Source of the DNA: UBA5972 sp964588725
GTDB lineage: Bacteria; Pseudomonadota; Alphaproteobacteria; Rhodobacterales; Rhodobacteraceae
Assembly: GCA_964588725.1 (NCBI GenBank)
Contig: CAZPQL010000007.1
Span: 1-58,371, forward strand
Reading direction: 5' to 3'
Length of the DNA: 58,371 nt
The position numbers and the translations under genes were made by a program. Under the pieces are notes generated by a model. That model was not told the origin of the DNA. It made no database searches and saw nothing but the letters and a program-made list of their open reading frames with translations. Of this stretch, positions 1 to 8,761 are shown piece by piece. Positions within the stretch are counted from its first letter, which is position 1. Each line of letters begins with the position of its first letter.

Positions 1-29
1 CATAAGGCCTTTCAGAAATAGGAACACCA

Positions 30-659
30 ATGCCCGACCCCAAGCCCGACCCGCGTAACGATCCCGCCCGCCACGCCACGAAAATGGCCAAGAAAAAGGC
101 GGCGCGGGATAAAATCATGGCCACCAAGACGGAAGAAAAAGGGCTGATTATTGTGCACACGGGTAAAGGTAAGGGGAAGTCCTCTGCTGCATTTGGCATG
201 ATCTTCCGCTGCATCGCCCACGATATGCCCTGCGCTGTGGTCCAGTTTATCAAGGGCGGCATGTCCACCGGCGAGCGTGACTTGATCCTTGGCAGTTTCG
301 CTGACAAATGCGCCTTTCACACCATGGGCGAAGGCTTCACCTGGGAAACCCAGGACAAAACGCGTGACACGGAAATGGCGCAGGCGGCATGGGCCAAAGC
401 CAAAGAGCTGATCTTGGATGCGCGCAACAAAATGGTGCTGCTGGATGAGATCAACATCGCCATACGGTACGGCTATGTGGATGTGGCCGAGGTGGTGGAT
501 TTCCTGACAAACGAAAAACCACATATGACGCATGTGGTCTTAACCGGTCGCAACGCCAAGGAAGCGCTGATAGAAGCAGCCGATCTGGTGACCGAAATGG
601 AACTGGTCAAGCACCCGTTCCGCGCGGGGATCAAGGCGCAGATCGGGGTGGAATTCTAA
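30..659 (+). CDS. cobO: Cob(I)yrinic acid a,c-diamide adenosyltransferase
   Basis: Transfers the 5'-deoxyadenosyl group from ATP to the cobalt of reduced corrinoids in the cytoplasm, a late step of adenosylcobalamin synthesis and salvage. The 209-residue length fits the CobO/CobA/BtuR family. A lysine-rich N-terminal tail (residues 1-36) precedes a P-loop, HTGKGKGKSS at about 43-52, followed by the family segment VQFIKGG. LLDEINIAIRYGY further on is the usual CobO signature. The ATG at 30 gives a normal N-terminus. The stop overlaps the tail of the convergent hydrolase gene by 4 bp. Other cobalamin genes lie 9 kb to the right (9574-11845), and the gene upstream of this one is outside the window. 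Identification is secure. Confidence 0.95.
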   Translation: MPDPKPDPRNDPARHATKMAKKKAARDKIMATKTEEKGLIIVHTGKGKGKSSAAFGMIFRCIAHDMPCAVVQFIKGGMSTGERDLILGSFADKCAFHTMGEGFTWETQDKTRDTEMAQAAWAKAKELILDARNKMVLLDEINIAIRYGYVDVAEVVDFLTNEKPHMTHVVLTGRNAKEALIEAADLVTEMELVKHPFRAGIKAQIGVEF

Positions 660-1483
660 GCGTTCAGATTGGTTTCAAAAAACGCCAAGGTGCGTTGCCA
701 CGCCAGCGCGGCATCGGCCTGATCATAGCGCGACCCCGTTGGGTTGGCAAACGCGTGATGCGCCTCGTACCAATGTACCGACAACTGTTCTGCCTTGTCG
801 GCTTTGGCCATATTTCTTTTGAAACCGCTGACCATGTCGCGGTTGATAAATCCATCCTGCGTTGCAAAATGCCCCAGAACCGGGCCGTCAAGCCGCCCAA
901 GGTCGGCGGCATTCCGGGTGACACGACCGTAGTAAATCACTGTGGCGTCAACCGGCGCCGAAATCGACGCATTCAATGACCAGCCGCCCCCGAAACACCA
1001 GCCGACCGTGCCAACCTTTCCATTGGAACCATCAAGATCACGCAAATACGCAATCGTCGCAATCAATTGGTCTGTTGCCCTTTCCACGTCCATGCGTCCG
1101 ATCAATGTACGTGCCTGTGTACCCGTAGTGGCCACCGTGCCGTCGAACAGATCAATCGCCAGCGCGATATATCCCTGTTTGGCCAATTCGGCTGTGACGG
1201 CTTTGATCTGGTCGTTCAGCCCCCACCATTCGTGAATCAGCAGAACCGTCGGGGCCGGCAATCTGGCAGGCATGGCGATCACGCCCGTGGCGTTACCCCC
1301 GTCGCCAAATGAAATTTCAACAGGCGCAGTTTTACCGGCCTGCGCTTTGGCCAGTTCAGGAAAAGCCAGCACTGTCGCCAGCGGCAGGCTCAGCGCGCCC
1401 GCCAAAAACGCACGTCGGTCTGTCTCTGGTAATTCGATTGCAGGTATCGCTTTCTGCGGGCCGCAGCCGTCTATTGTGCACAT
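656..1483 (-). CDS. Dienelactone hydrolase family protein with twin-arginine-like leader
   Basis: Alpha/beta hydrolase of the dienelactone hydrolase family, probably cleaving an ester or lactone; the substrate is unknown. From the ATG at 1483 (AAGGA seven bases upstream) it is 275 residues. Cys163 in GWCFGGG is the nucleophile and Asp210 (ATQDGF) and His242/243 (AHHAFAN) complete a Cys-Asp-His triad. Residues 23-45 read TDRRAFLAGALSLPLATVLA, an RR-hydrophobic leader like a Tat signal, so export is likely. An in-frame start at 1513 would add ten residues but has no good ribosome site. The gene is monocistronic and convergent with cobO. No pathway can be assigned. Confidence 0.85.
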   Translation of the reverse strand: MCTIDGCGPQKAIPAIELPETDRRAFLAGALSLPLATVLAFPELAKAQAGKTAPVEISFGDGGNATGVIAMPARLPAPTVLLIHEWWGLNDQIKAVTAELAKQGYIALAIDLFDGTVATTGTQARTLIGRMDVERATDQLIATIAYLRDLDGSNGKVGTVGWCFGGGWSLNASISAPVDATVIYYGRVTRNAADLGRLDGPVLGHFATQDGFINRDMVSGFKRNMAKADKAEQLSVHWYEAHHAFANPTGSRYDQADAALAWQRTLAFFETNLNA

Positions 1484-1603
1484 GCTGTTGTTCCTTTTTG
1501 CGATGGTGCCCAAGCTTACACCGCAAATCCATCCAGATTGTTCACAAGATCGCGAACCGTCAGGCCCCTATGATTACCGAATTTTCCTGCTAAGCTTTAT
1601 CTC

Positions 1604-2563
1604 ATGGTGAAACCCACGATAAATTTTACACCCGATCCCCGGCAGATGGCGCTTTGGCCGGATGCGTCGGGCAATGATATCAACGGTGCTGGTGAAGCTG
1701 ATTTTCGCAAGCCCGATCACGTGTACTGGCGGGATCCCGGCGAGATCGCCTTTGGCGCGCTGCAAAAATGGTTTTACCGGAAAAATGACCATCCGGCGCT
1801 GCAAAAAGGTCGGCGTGCGCGGATGCAAGAAGAGAAAATTCCGCTGGCACCGCTTAACGAAACACCCGCCGAAAAATCGCCGCAGGACTGGTCTGATCAA
1901 ATCAAAGCAGAAGCCGCACGACTGGGTGCAAATGCCGTGGGCATTACAAAGATGCAAGCAGACTGGTGTTACGCGGGGCACGATTTGCCGTTCCGCTGGA
2001 TCGTGGTTTTGGGCATCGAAATGAATTACGACATCATGACAACCGCGCCTGAAATGACGGCAGGTGCCGAAGTTGTGCACCAATACGCCCGCGGCATGAC
2101 GGTCTCTAAACGCCTTGCTGGCTGGCTGCGCAAACAGGGGCATGACGCCAGCCCCGAACACGGCCCCTTTGCCGGACCGCTGACGCTGATCCCACCCGCT
2201 TTGGCGGCTGGTATCGGCGAGCTGGGCAAACACGGCTCGATCATCAACCGCGAATTGGGGTCCAATTTCCGCCTCGCGGCGGTTCTGACCAATCTGGAAC
2301 TGGTGCCCGATCAACCAGATGATTTTGGGGCCGATGATTTTTGCCTGAACTGCCAGATTTGCATGAAAAACTGCCCGCCGGATGCAATCTTTGCGCAAAA
2401 ACAAACCGTGCGCGGCACCAAAAAATGGTACGTGGATTTTGACAAATGCCTGCCCTATTTCAACGAGACCGCCGGTTGCGGTATCTGCATCACCGTCTGC
2501 CCGTTCTCGCGCCCCGGCGTGCGCGATGGACTGCTGGCAAAACTGGCCCGCCGCGCGACCTGA
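1604..2563 (+). CDS. Reductive-dehalogenase-like protein with two 4Fe-4S clusters
   Basis: A 319-residue soluble protein whose C-terminal half resembles corrinoid reductive dehalogenases and, more distantly, epoxyqueuosine reductase QueG. Two ferredoxin-type motifs are intact: Cys247, 250, 253 and 257 followed by Pro, and Cys282, 292, 295 and 299 followed by Pro. The segment GIGELGKHGSIINRELG (about 203-219) then LVPDQPDDFG matches the stretch before the clusters in dehalogenases. There is no Tat signal or membrane anchor, and it lacks the C-terminal reductase module of catabolic enzymes such as NpRdhA. cobO lies 0.9 kb upstream, suggestive but not an operon. Whether it binds a corrinoid cannot be decided by eye; QueG-like RNA modification is a less likely alternative because length and spacing differ. 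Confidence 0.7.
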   Translation: MVKPTINFTPDPRQMALWPDASGNDINGAGEADFRKPDHVYWRDPGEIAFGALQKWFYRKNDHPALQKGRRARMQEEKIPLAPLNETPAEKSPQDWSDQIKAEAARLGANAVGITKMQADWCYAGHDLPFRWIVVLGIEMNYDIMTTAPEMTAGAEVVHQYARGMTVSKRLAGWLRKQGHDASPEHGPFAGPLTLIPPALAAGIGELGKHGSIINRELGSNFRLAAVLTNLELVPDQPDDFGADDFCLNCQICMKNCPPDAIFAQKQTVRGTKKWYVDFDKCLPYFNETAGCGICITVCPFSRPGVRDGLLAKLARRAT

Positions 2564-2592
2564 TTCACCTTTGTCCAAATACTCAAAGCGCG
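2564..2592. repeat. Post-stop conserved motif, copy 1
   Basis: It begins immediately after the TGA of the upstream gene. In mRNA sense it reads TTCACCTTTG, then TCC, then AAATACTC, then AAAGCGCG. A close relative sits 11 bases after the fahA stop at 15784-15757 in the same orientation relative to its gene. The shared core is TTCAYCTTTG and AAATACTC separated by three bases, followed by a GCGCG box. I believe similar oligomers are frequent at Rhodobacterales gene ends; the function is unknown. Confidence 0.5.
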
Positions 2593-2661
2593 TAACTTTC
2601 AACCATTGACCGGCGGCCCTTATTGGTGTCTGTCGCCAAATGCAATCTGGCGAAGGACACC

Positions 2662-3219
2662 ATGACCGCATTCAACCTTCTTGGGATTTCCGGCTCGCTG
2701 CGCGCAGCGTCAGTAAATACCATGCTGATGCACGAGGCTGTGCGCCTGTTTGGCGACTGCGACTTTACCCAAGGCAATATCCGCCTGCCGCTTTATGACG
2801 GCGATCTGGAGGACACCGGGGGTATTCCGGGGGCGGTCCAAAAACTGGCGGATCAGATCACCGCCGCAGACGCGGTTTTCATTTCCACACCGGAATACAA
2901 CCAAAATCTGCCCGGAGTTTTGAAAAACGCATTGGATTGGATCAGCCGCACCAAGGGGCGTCCGCTGGCCCAGAAACCTGTGGCGATCATGTCGGCCGCC
3001 GCCGGGCGTGCCGGTGGTGCGCGGTCACAATATTCCCTGCGCCACGCACTGACATCATTCCAACCTATGATCCTGCAAGGACCAGAGGTAATGATCGCTG
3101 GGGCCAAGGATGCGTTTGATGAAAACGGGCGGCTCGTGAATGAAATCAGCGAACGCGGGCTGACCCGGCTGATGACGTCCCTACGTGAACTGGCAGAGAT
3201 GAAAGCCGGCGCACAGTAA
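2662..3219 (+). CDS. NADPH-dependent FMN reductase family protein
   Basis: A flavodoxin-fold NAD(P)H:FMN oxidoreductase of 185 residues, related to chromate, azo and quinone reductases. The N-terminal phosphate-binding loop GISGSLRAASVN (about 7-18), the central STPEYNQNLPGVLKNALDW (about 75-93) and the glycine-rich loop around AAGRAGGARSQ are the family hallmarks for FMN binding. The ATG at 2662 follows GGCGAAGGACACC, a good ribosome site; an upstream TTG at 2623 is rejected. It stands alone, convergent with the DAO-type oxidase. The physiological acceptor is unknown. Confidence 0.88.
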   Translation: MTAFNLLGISGSLRAASVNTMLMHEAVRLFGDCDFTQGNIRLPLYDGDLEDTGGIPGAVQKLADQITAADAVFISTPEYNQNLPGVLKNALDWISRTKGRPLAQKPVAIMSAAAGRAGGARSQYSLRHALTSFQPMILQGPEVMIAGAKDAFDENGRLVNEISERGLTRLMTSLRELAEMKAGAQ

Positions 3220-3234
3220 TCGGGGACGCGCAGC

Positions 3235-4287
3235 TTAAGCCAAATTTCCCTCAACCGTAAATTTCTGCGGAATATCCGCAGTGCCGTTCAGCACCAGATC
3301 GGCCATCACCTCGCCAACCTTGACCGACACGCCAAAGCCGATCTTGAACCCACCATTGGCAATATAAACACGATCAATAACCGGATGCGCGCCCAGAATC
3401 GGGGTGCGTCTTGTCGCCCGTGGCCGCACACCCGCCCAACGTCCGATAATATTGCCCCGCGCGATCGCCGGACACATTGCACAAGCTTTTTTGTGCAGGG
3501 CGTCCAGACGTGAATCCGTGCTGCGCGCGTTCTCGAATTGGGGTTCCACCGTCGACCCCACGGCGACGGTCCCATTTGAATGGGGGATAATATGCGTTCC
3601 GCCGACAAACAGTTGCGGCTTGCCGGCGTGGTCAATATCCAGCAGCACGGCCTGACCTTTTTCACCGCTGCCGATAGGCTGGCCCAATGCGCGCGACAAG
3701 TCCGCAAGGCCCTGCGCACCAGTACACAGGACTGTGGCGTCCGGCGTGTCGGCGGGCCTCTTCCCCAGCGTAATTTCCCCACCTCGCGCCACGATTGCCC
3801 CCGCAAGACTTTGGCAGGCAGCTTGCGGATTGATCACCGCGCTTAGGGTGTCGTGAATCAGATATCCGGTGGGTGATCTAGGTGCCCACCCGGCAAATCC
3901 ATCGGTGCTGATTACCTCCCATCCTGCGCTGTTTCCCCAAAACCTGCCCGCCGAAAAATGACGGTCCCTGGCCAGTTGTAGTTCCCGTTCACTCAAAACC
4001 GGCACCAGACGTCCAACCCTGGCATAGCCTGACGCGATACCGCTGATTGCGTCAACCTTCGCCCAGAATCCGGGCGCCGCAAGCAGGCTATCCAGCTGAA
4101 ACTGTTTCTTCGCATTCCAGTTATCGGGCGTATGCGGAGCCATGGCACCAACAATACCACCGCTGGCGCCTGCGCCAATTGCACTTTGCTCGAACAATCG
4201 CACACGCGCGCCGCGCCGCAGGCATTCCCACGCGACGGACAGGCCGAAAATACCGCCGCCGATTACGTCAATTCTGGCCGTTGCCAT
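3235..4287 (-). CDS. FAD-dependent amino acid oxidase/dehydrogenase (DAO family)
   Basis: A 350-residue flavoprotein of the D-amino-acid oxidase/glycine oxidase superfamily, probably oxidising a small amino acid or N-methyl amine. The Rossmann motif IDVIGGGIFGLSVAW occupies the extreme N-terminus when translation starts at ATG 4287, which rejects the longer reading to 4464. The C-terminal segment with GRWAGVRPRATRRTP and NGGFKIGFGVS matches the flavin-capping end of ThiO/DadA-like enzymes. It is divergent from the EamA gene, 55 bp apart, so the two may share a control region. The substrate cannot be inferred; no thiamine genes are nearby to support a ThiO role. Confidence 0.8.
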   Translation of the reverse strand: MATARIDVIGGGIFGLSVAWECLRRGARVRLFEQSAIGAGASGGIVGAMAPHTPDNWNAKKQFQLDSLLAAPGFWAKVDAISGIASGYARVGRLVPVLSERELQLARDRHFSAGRFWGNSAGWEVISTDGFAGWAPRSPTGYLIHDTLSAVINPQAACQSLAGAIVARGGEITLGKRPADTPDATVLCTGAQGLADLSRALGQPIGSGEKGQAVLLDIDHAGKPQLFVGGTHIIPHSNGTVAVGSTVEPQFENARSTDSRLDALHKKACAMCPAIARGNIIGRWAGVRPRATRRTPILGAHPVIDRVYIANGGFKIGFGVSVKVGEVMADLVLNGTADIPQKFTVEGNLA

Positions 4288-4342
4288 TCCCCAAACCCTG
4301 CCCCATGGTGCATCGATCAGACACAAAAACATAAGGCAATTT

Positions 4343-5254
4343 GTGACCGGTCTCCAGCGGAACATTGGCGATAATACCCGCGCCGGGATCGTTTTGATGA
4401 TCCTGACAACGATGGTGTTTGCGGCGCAGGACGGAATCTCGCGGCATTTGGCGGCGCAGTACAACGTCTATATGGTCGTGATGATCCGTTATTGGTTTTT
4501 TGCCGTTTTTGTTGTGGCGGTCGCGGCCCGCAGCAAGGGCGGATTTGTGGCCAACGTGCGCACAACGCAGCCCGCGCTGCAAATCTTTCGCGGCGTGCTG
4601 TTGGCGTTGGAAATATGTGTCACGGTTCTGGCGTTCGTTGCGCTTGGGCTGGTTGAGGCGCACGCTCTGTTTGCTGTTTACCCGCTGATGATTGCGGGCC
4701 TTGCGGCGCTGACGCTGGGTGAGCGGGTCGGCTGGCGACGCTGGAGCGCCATCGCTGCGGGATTTCTGGGTCTTGTGGTCATCCTGCAACCGGGTGTGCG
4801 GGTCTTTGCGCCGGAGGCCAGCCTTGCCATTATCGCCGCCGTGATGTTTGCGCTTTACGGCATTCTGACACGGCTGGTGGCGCGCAGGGACAGCGCCACG
4901 ACCAGCTTTTTCTGGACAGGTATAGGCGGTGCCGGGGCGATGACGCTGATCGGTGTGTGGTTTTGGCAACCGATGTCGGGCACCGATTGGATCTGGATGG
5001 GCGCGCTGTCGCTGACCGGAGTGACCGGTCATTTTCTGTTGATCAAAACCTATTCGCTGGCCGAGGCCAGTGCTGTTCAGCCTTTTGCCTATTTTCAGCT
5101 TGTTTTTGCCAGCGCAATCGGTGTGGCGCTGTTTGGGGAAACCCTGCGGCTGACAACCGTTGGCGGTGCGCTCATTATCATTGGCGCAGGTTTGTTTGCC
5201 TTTTGGCGCGAAGCCGTTTCAAAACGCTCTACCCGCGTTGCAGATCCCTTGTAA
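4343..5254 (+). CDS. EamA/DMT family transporter
   Basis: An inner-membrane drug/metabolite transporter of about 303 residues with ten predicted hydrophobic segments arranged as two EamA repeats. The first starts at GIVLMILTTMVFAAQDGISRHLA and the second at about ASLAIIAAVMFALYGILTRL. I chose the GTG at 4343 because AAGG lies seven bases upstream and the reading begins VTGLQRNIGDNTRAG, as in relatives. The in-frame reading upstream to 4142 is proline- and arginine-rich, without membrane character, and overlaps the opposite-strand gene. It ends inside the tail of the convergent transglycosylase gene (26 bp overlap). Substrate unknown. Confidence 0.88.
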   Translation: MTGLQRNIGDNTRAGIVLMILTTMVFAAQDGISRHLAAQYNVYMVVMIRYWFFAVFVVAVAARSKGGFVANVRTTQPALQIFRGVLLALEICVTVLAFVALGLVEAHALFAVYPLMIAGLAALTLGERVGWRRWSAIAAGFLGLVVILQPGVRVFAPEASLAIIAAVMFALYGILTRLVARRDSATTSFFWTGIGGAGAMTLIGVWFWQPMSGTDWIWMGALSLTGVTGHFLLIKTYSLAEASAVQPFAYFQLVFASAIGVALFGETLRLTTVGGALIIIGAGLFAFWREAVSKRSTRVADPL

Positions 5255-7178
5255 TCCGAAGCGGTGCGACTTTTCCGCTGATCCGGGCACGGTAGACATG
5301 CAGCGATTCGATCACGCGCATCACATAGTTACGGGTTTCGCGAAACGGTATATGTTCGATCCAGTCAATCTGGTCGACAGAGTCGCGGCGCGGATCACCG
5401 TAAGTTTCTATCCAGCGGCGGGCGCGGTGCGGCCCGGCGTTATAAGCGGCAAAAGCCAGAATATACGAGCCGTTAAAGTCCTTAAGCTGTTCTTCCAGAT
5501 AAGTTGTACCCAGACGTGCATTATACTTCCAATCCGACGTCAAACGCCCCAATGAATAGGAAATGCCAAGTTCGCGCGCCACTTTTTTGGCCGTGCCCGG
5601 CATCAATTGCATCAAACCTCGTGCGCCCGCGGGACTGATAATGAATTGATCCAGCTCGCTTTCGCGTCGCGCAATCGACATGGCGATTTCGGGTTTCACA
5701 CCGCCGCTTTTCCTGGCCAGTTCGGTCACAGGGAAATAAGTATGCGGGATCACGTGCCCTTGCCGCGCCGCCTGTTTCGCCACCCGCACCGCAATATTGG
5801 GCCTTCCGATGTCCAAGGCAAGCTGAGTAAGTTGCAACAATCCCGTGCGATCCTGCGTTTCCGCCAACTGGCGAAAAAACTGCTCGGCCCGCGCGGGCTC
5901 GTTGGCGATGTGAAACAACAGCGCTGCGCGAATGACCGTCGTTTGCGTAAAGGCGGCGTTGCGCCAGTCAGGAAAGCGTTCTTGCCCGTTGAGCATTGCG
6001 TCGGCACCGACCCCGGCTTTCTCGGCGGCAAGCTGGCCATAAAAACTGGTCTGGTAACCAGCGGCAAATTCATAGGCGATCTGGGCGTTCAACGCATCGC
6101 CCATGGCTTCGTAGGCACGCCCCTGCCAGTAACCGGCCCGCCCGTAGCTGATAGGCGTGGCAATCGCGGCGCGAAAATCCGTGAAGTGACGCAGGGCGAG
6201 TTCCGGATCGTTCAATTTTCGCAAGGCAATATACCCCGCCAGCCATTCCAGATCCGCGTAATCCGATCCCGAAGTCAGATGGTGGTTCGACGCAATATCA
6301 TATGCGCGCCGGTTATTGCCGTTGCGCATGGCTTGCCGTGCAAACTGACGCCGTCGATTTGACCATTCTTCGGGGCGTCCAAGTCCCGCCGTTGACTTGG
6401 ACTGCGAGCGCAGCAATTCAACCGCGCGCGCGCGCAGGCCTTTACGCGCACGCCACAAAAAACGTTCATAGGCCAGCCCGGGATCACCGGCCAAAGATTT
6501 GGGCACCGCTTCGATCAGCGCGTCAACACCGTTGACTTTCTTGCGTAAACCTATTCGTGCACGGGCCAGTTTCACCTGCGCATCGTCCACCAGAGAAAAC
6601 ATGGCCTCGGCCTGCTTGTGGAGACCGCGCCACAGCAACATATCCAGACGCGCGTTATGGTATTTTTTCAAAGTCGTCCCGTAGCGGTCCAGCATCGTCA
6701 GCCGGTCAACGCGCCGTAAAGAATAGGTCGTCCAGACCCGGATCATTTCGGCGCGCGCGCCCTTTTTGTCGCCCACGGACCATAATGCTTCGGCAAGACG
6801 GATCGCGCCGCGCCCCGTTTGTGGTTCCTGATCCTGAAAATACGCGATGACGCGTTTGGGTGTGTGATTGGCGGGAATTGCCGCCTCGCCACGTTTGCGT
6901 ACAAGTTTCAGTCCGGGCCAGTCTGCATTACGTTTCAGAAATTCGCGATAGGTCTTCAAACCCGGACCACCACTGCGCAGGTGCAACCACGTGATGATAT
7001 CGCCCGCTACCGGGTCGTTGATTTTAGCGGCCTCGCTTTGCGCCAGTTGCCAGTCGTCCATTTTGGCTGCGGCAATGGCAAACGCCATGTTGCGGCCGTT
7101 TGCATCCTGCGCGGACACCGGATTTGATCCTACGGCAATAAATATACCGGCTGCAAAAACAGCAAGAAATCGCAACAT
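5229..7178 (-). CDS. slt: Soluble lytic murein transglycosylase (Slt-type)
   Basis: A periplasmic enzyme that cleaves the beta-1,4 bond of peptidoglycan with formation of 1,6-anhydro-MurNAc. It is 649 residues from ATG 7178, with a signal peptide MLRFLAVFAAGIFIAVGSNPVSAQ. A TTG seven codons upstream is also possible. A long alpha-superhelical region with repeated W/Y/A-rich helices fills the first 470 residues. The C-terminal GH23 domain has the catalytic glutamate in SIARRESELDQF and the substrate-groove motif GARGLMQLMPGTAKKVA, then AYNAGPHRARRW. Length and domain order match Slt70-like enzymes. It is monocistronic, transcribed away from dapA. Confidence 0.93.
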   Translation of the reverse strand: MLRFLAVFAAGIFIAVGSNPVSAQDANGRNMAFAIAAAKMDDWQLAQSEAAKINDPVAGDIITWLHLRSGGPGLKTYREFLKRNADWPGLKLVRKRGEAAIPANHTPKRVIAYFQDQEPQTGRGAIRLAEALWSVGDKKGARAEMIRVWTTYSLRRVDRLTMLDRYGTTLKKYHNARLDMLLWRGLHKQAEAMFSLVDDAQVKLARARIGLRKKVNGVDALIEAVPKSLAGDPGLAYERFLWRARKGLRARAVELLRSQSKSTAGLGRPEEWSNRRRQFARQAMRNGNNRRAYDIASNHHLTSGSDYADLEWLAGYIALRKLNDPELALRHFTDFRAAIATPISYGRAGYWQGRAYEAMGDALNAQIAYEFAAGYQTSFYGQLAAEKAGVGADAMLNGQERFPDWRNAAFTQTTVIRAALLFHIANEPARAEQFFRQLAETQDRTGLLQLTQLALDIGRPNIAVRVAKQAARQGHVIPHTYFPVTELARKSGGVKPEIAMSIARRESELDQFIISPAGARGLMQLMPGTAKKVARELGISYSLGRLTSDWKYNARLGTTYLEEQLKDFNGSYILAFAAYNAGPHRARRWIETYGDPRRDSVDQIDWIEHIPFRETRNYVMRVIESLHVYRARISGKVAPLRITRDLQRG

Positions 7179-7340
7179 TACAACCACCCGAACAATCAAT
7201 AGTCTCTTTTGGCGGCACGTTAACGCCTTTTGCAGAAAATTTCAAAAGCCTTGGTCGAAATTGGCGCAAAATTGCCATACCATCCGCCCTGTTCCCCTGA
7301 TATGGGGGCTTGCACAGTATAAACCGGAAAGAAGCACGCT

Positions 7341-8216
7341 ATGTTTACAGGATCCATACCGGCAATGGTCACCCCGTTTAAGAACGGTCAGGTGGATCAA
7401 GACGCGCTTAAACAACTGGTGGAGTGGCACATCGAGGAGGGGTCTTCGGGGCTGGTGCCGGTCGGGACAACAGGTGAAAGCCCCACGCTTTCCCACGAAG
7501 AACACGAAATGGTCGTCGAAGTGGTCGTCAAAGCCGCCGCCGGTCGTATTCCTGTAATCGCAGGGGCCGGGTCGAACAACACTGTCGAATCCATCCGGTT
7601 CATGCAGTTTGCCGAGAAAGTCGGTGCTGATGCCGGTCTGGTCGTGACGCCCTATTACAACAAGCCTACCCAGCGCGGGCTGATCGCACATTATACGGCG
7701 ATTGCCGAAAGCTGTGACCTGCCGATCATCATTTACAACATCCCCGGGCGCAGCATCGTCGACATGACGCCCGAGACCATGGGTAAGCTTGCGAAACTGA
7801 AAACCATCGTTGGTGTCAAAGACGCGACCGGCGACGTGGTGCGGGTTTCTCAACAGCGGGCTTCTTGTGGCGTTGATTTCTGCCAATTGTCAGGTGAAGA
7901 CGCCTCGGCGCTGGGGTTCAACGTGCACGGTGGTCAGGGTTGTATTTCGGTCACCGCCAACGTGGCACCGCGGCTTTGCGCTGAATTTCAGGCCGCAACG
8001 CTGGACGGGAACTGGAATAAGGCGCTGGAACTCCAGGACCGCCTGATGCCGCTTCACGCCGCTATATTTATCGAACCCGGCCTGGTCGGGGCGAAATACG
8101 CGCTGTCGGTTCTGGGAAAATGCGCGGAAGACGTGCGCAGTCCGCTAACCGGTGCCTTGCCCGAAACAAAATCACAGATCGACGCGGCTATGCGACTGGC
8201 GGGTGTGGTAAACTGA
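7341..8216 (+). CDS. dapA: 4-hydroxy-tetrahydrodipicolinate synthase
   Basis: Condenses pyruvate with L-aspartate-4-semialdehyde, the first committed step of diaminopimelate/lysine synthesis, in the cytoplasm. The 291 residues form the usual (beta/alpha)8 barrel. The Schiff-base lysine is Lys160 in VGVKDATGD. The catalytic triad members Thr43/Thr44 in GTTGES, Tyr106 in TPYYNKP and Tyr132 in IIYNIPGRS are present, as is Arg137 for substrate carboxylate binding. The start ATG follows GGAAAGAAGCACGCT. A second lysine-pathway gene, dapF, is 47 kb away. Identification is secure. Confidence 0.97.
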   Translation: MFTGSIPAMVTPFKNGQVDQDALKQLVEWHIEEGSSGLVPVGTTGESPTLSHEEHEMVVEVVVKAAAGRIPVIAGAGSNNTVESIRFMQFAEKVGADAGLVVTPYYNKPTQRGLIAHYTAIAESCDLPIIIYNIPGRSIVDMTPETMGKLAKLKTIVGVKDATGDVVRVSQQRASCGVDFCQLSGEDASALGFNVHGGQGCISVTANVAPRLCAEFQAATLDGNWNKALELQDRLMPLHAAIFIEPGLVGAKYALSVLGKCAEDVRSPLTGALPETKSQIDAAMRLAGVVN

Positions 8217-8270
8217 TACGTAAGGCGTGGGCGAATTCGCTCGGTCCCGCGCTCAGCCCGGTAAAAAATC

Positions 8271-8753
8271 ATGGCCGTCAAAAAGAAAAAAACTGACCCA
8301 AATTTCAAAGTGGTTGCCGAAAACCGCAAGGCGCGCCACCATTTTGCTATCGAGGACGACATCGAGTGCGGGATCGTGCTGGAGGGGTCCGAGGTCAAAT
8401 CGCTGCGCGAGGGTAAATCCAACATCGCCGAAAGCTATGCCTTTGTTGAGGGCGGCGAGCTGTGGCTGGTGAACGCATATATTCCGGCATACCAGCAGGC
8501 CAAGATGTTCCCGCACGACGAACGGCGGCGCCGCAAATTACTGGTCAATAAACGCGAGCTGTCCAAACTGTGGCAGGCGATCGGCCGCCAAGGGATGACT
8601 TTGGTGCCGCTGCGGATGTATTTTAACGAAAAGGGTCGCGCCAAGTTGAAAATCGGGATCGCCAAAGGCAAAAAAGTGGCTGACAAACGCGACACACAGA
8701 AGAAACGCGATTGGCAGCGCCAGAAGGCCCGGCTGTTGCGCGACAAAGGTTGA
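8271..8753 (+). CDS. smpB: SsrA-binding protein SmpB
   Basis: Binds tmRNA (SsrA) and delivers it to stalled ribosomes for trans-translation. It is 160 residues with the OB-fold hallmarks: NRKARHHFAIEDDIECGIVLEG near the N-terminus, then GSEVKSLREGKSNIAESYA, and a basic C-terminal tail (KKVADKRDTQKKRDWQRQKARLL) that enters the mRNA channel. It follows dapA with a 54-bp gap in the same direction; the pairing is common in Rhodobacterales. tmRNA itself was not seen in this window. Confidence 0.97.
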   Translation: MAVKKKKTDPNFKVVAENRKARHHFAIEDDIECGIVLEGSEVKSLREGKSNIAESYAFVEGGELWLVNAYIPAYQQAKMFPHDERRRRKLLVNKRELSKLWQAIGRQGMTLVPLRMYFNEKGRAKLKIGIAKGKKVADKRDTQKKRDWQRQKARLLRDKG

Positions 8754-8761
8754 ATCAGACC

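Noticed and set aside
1574..2671. Long leftward reading of 365 codons opposite the iron-sulfur protein gene
   Set aside because: It is the shadow of the rightward gene; its translation is cysteine/histidine/arginine-rich without motifs, while the + strand has two perfect 4Fe-4S motifs.
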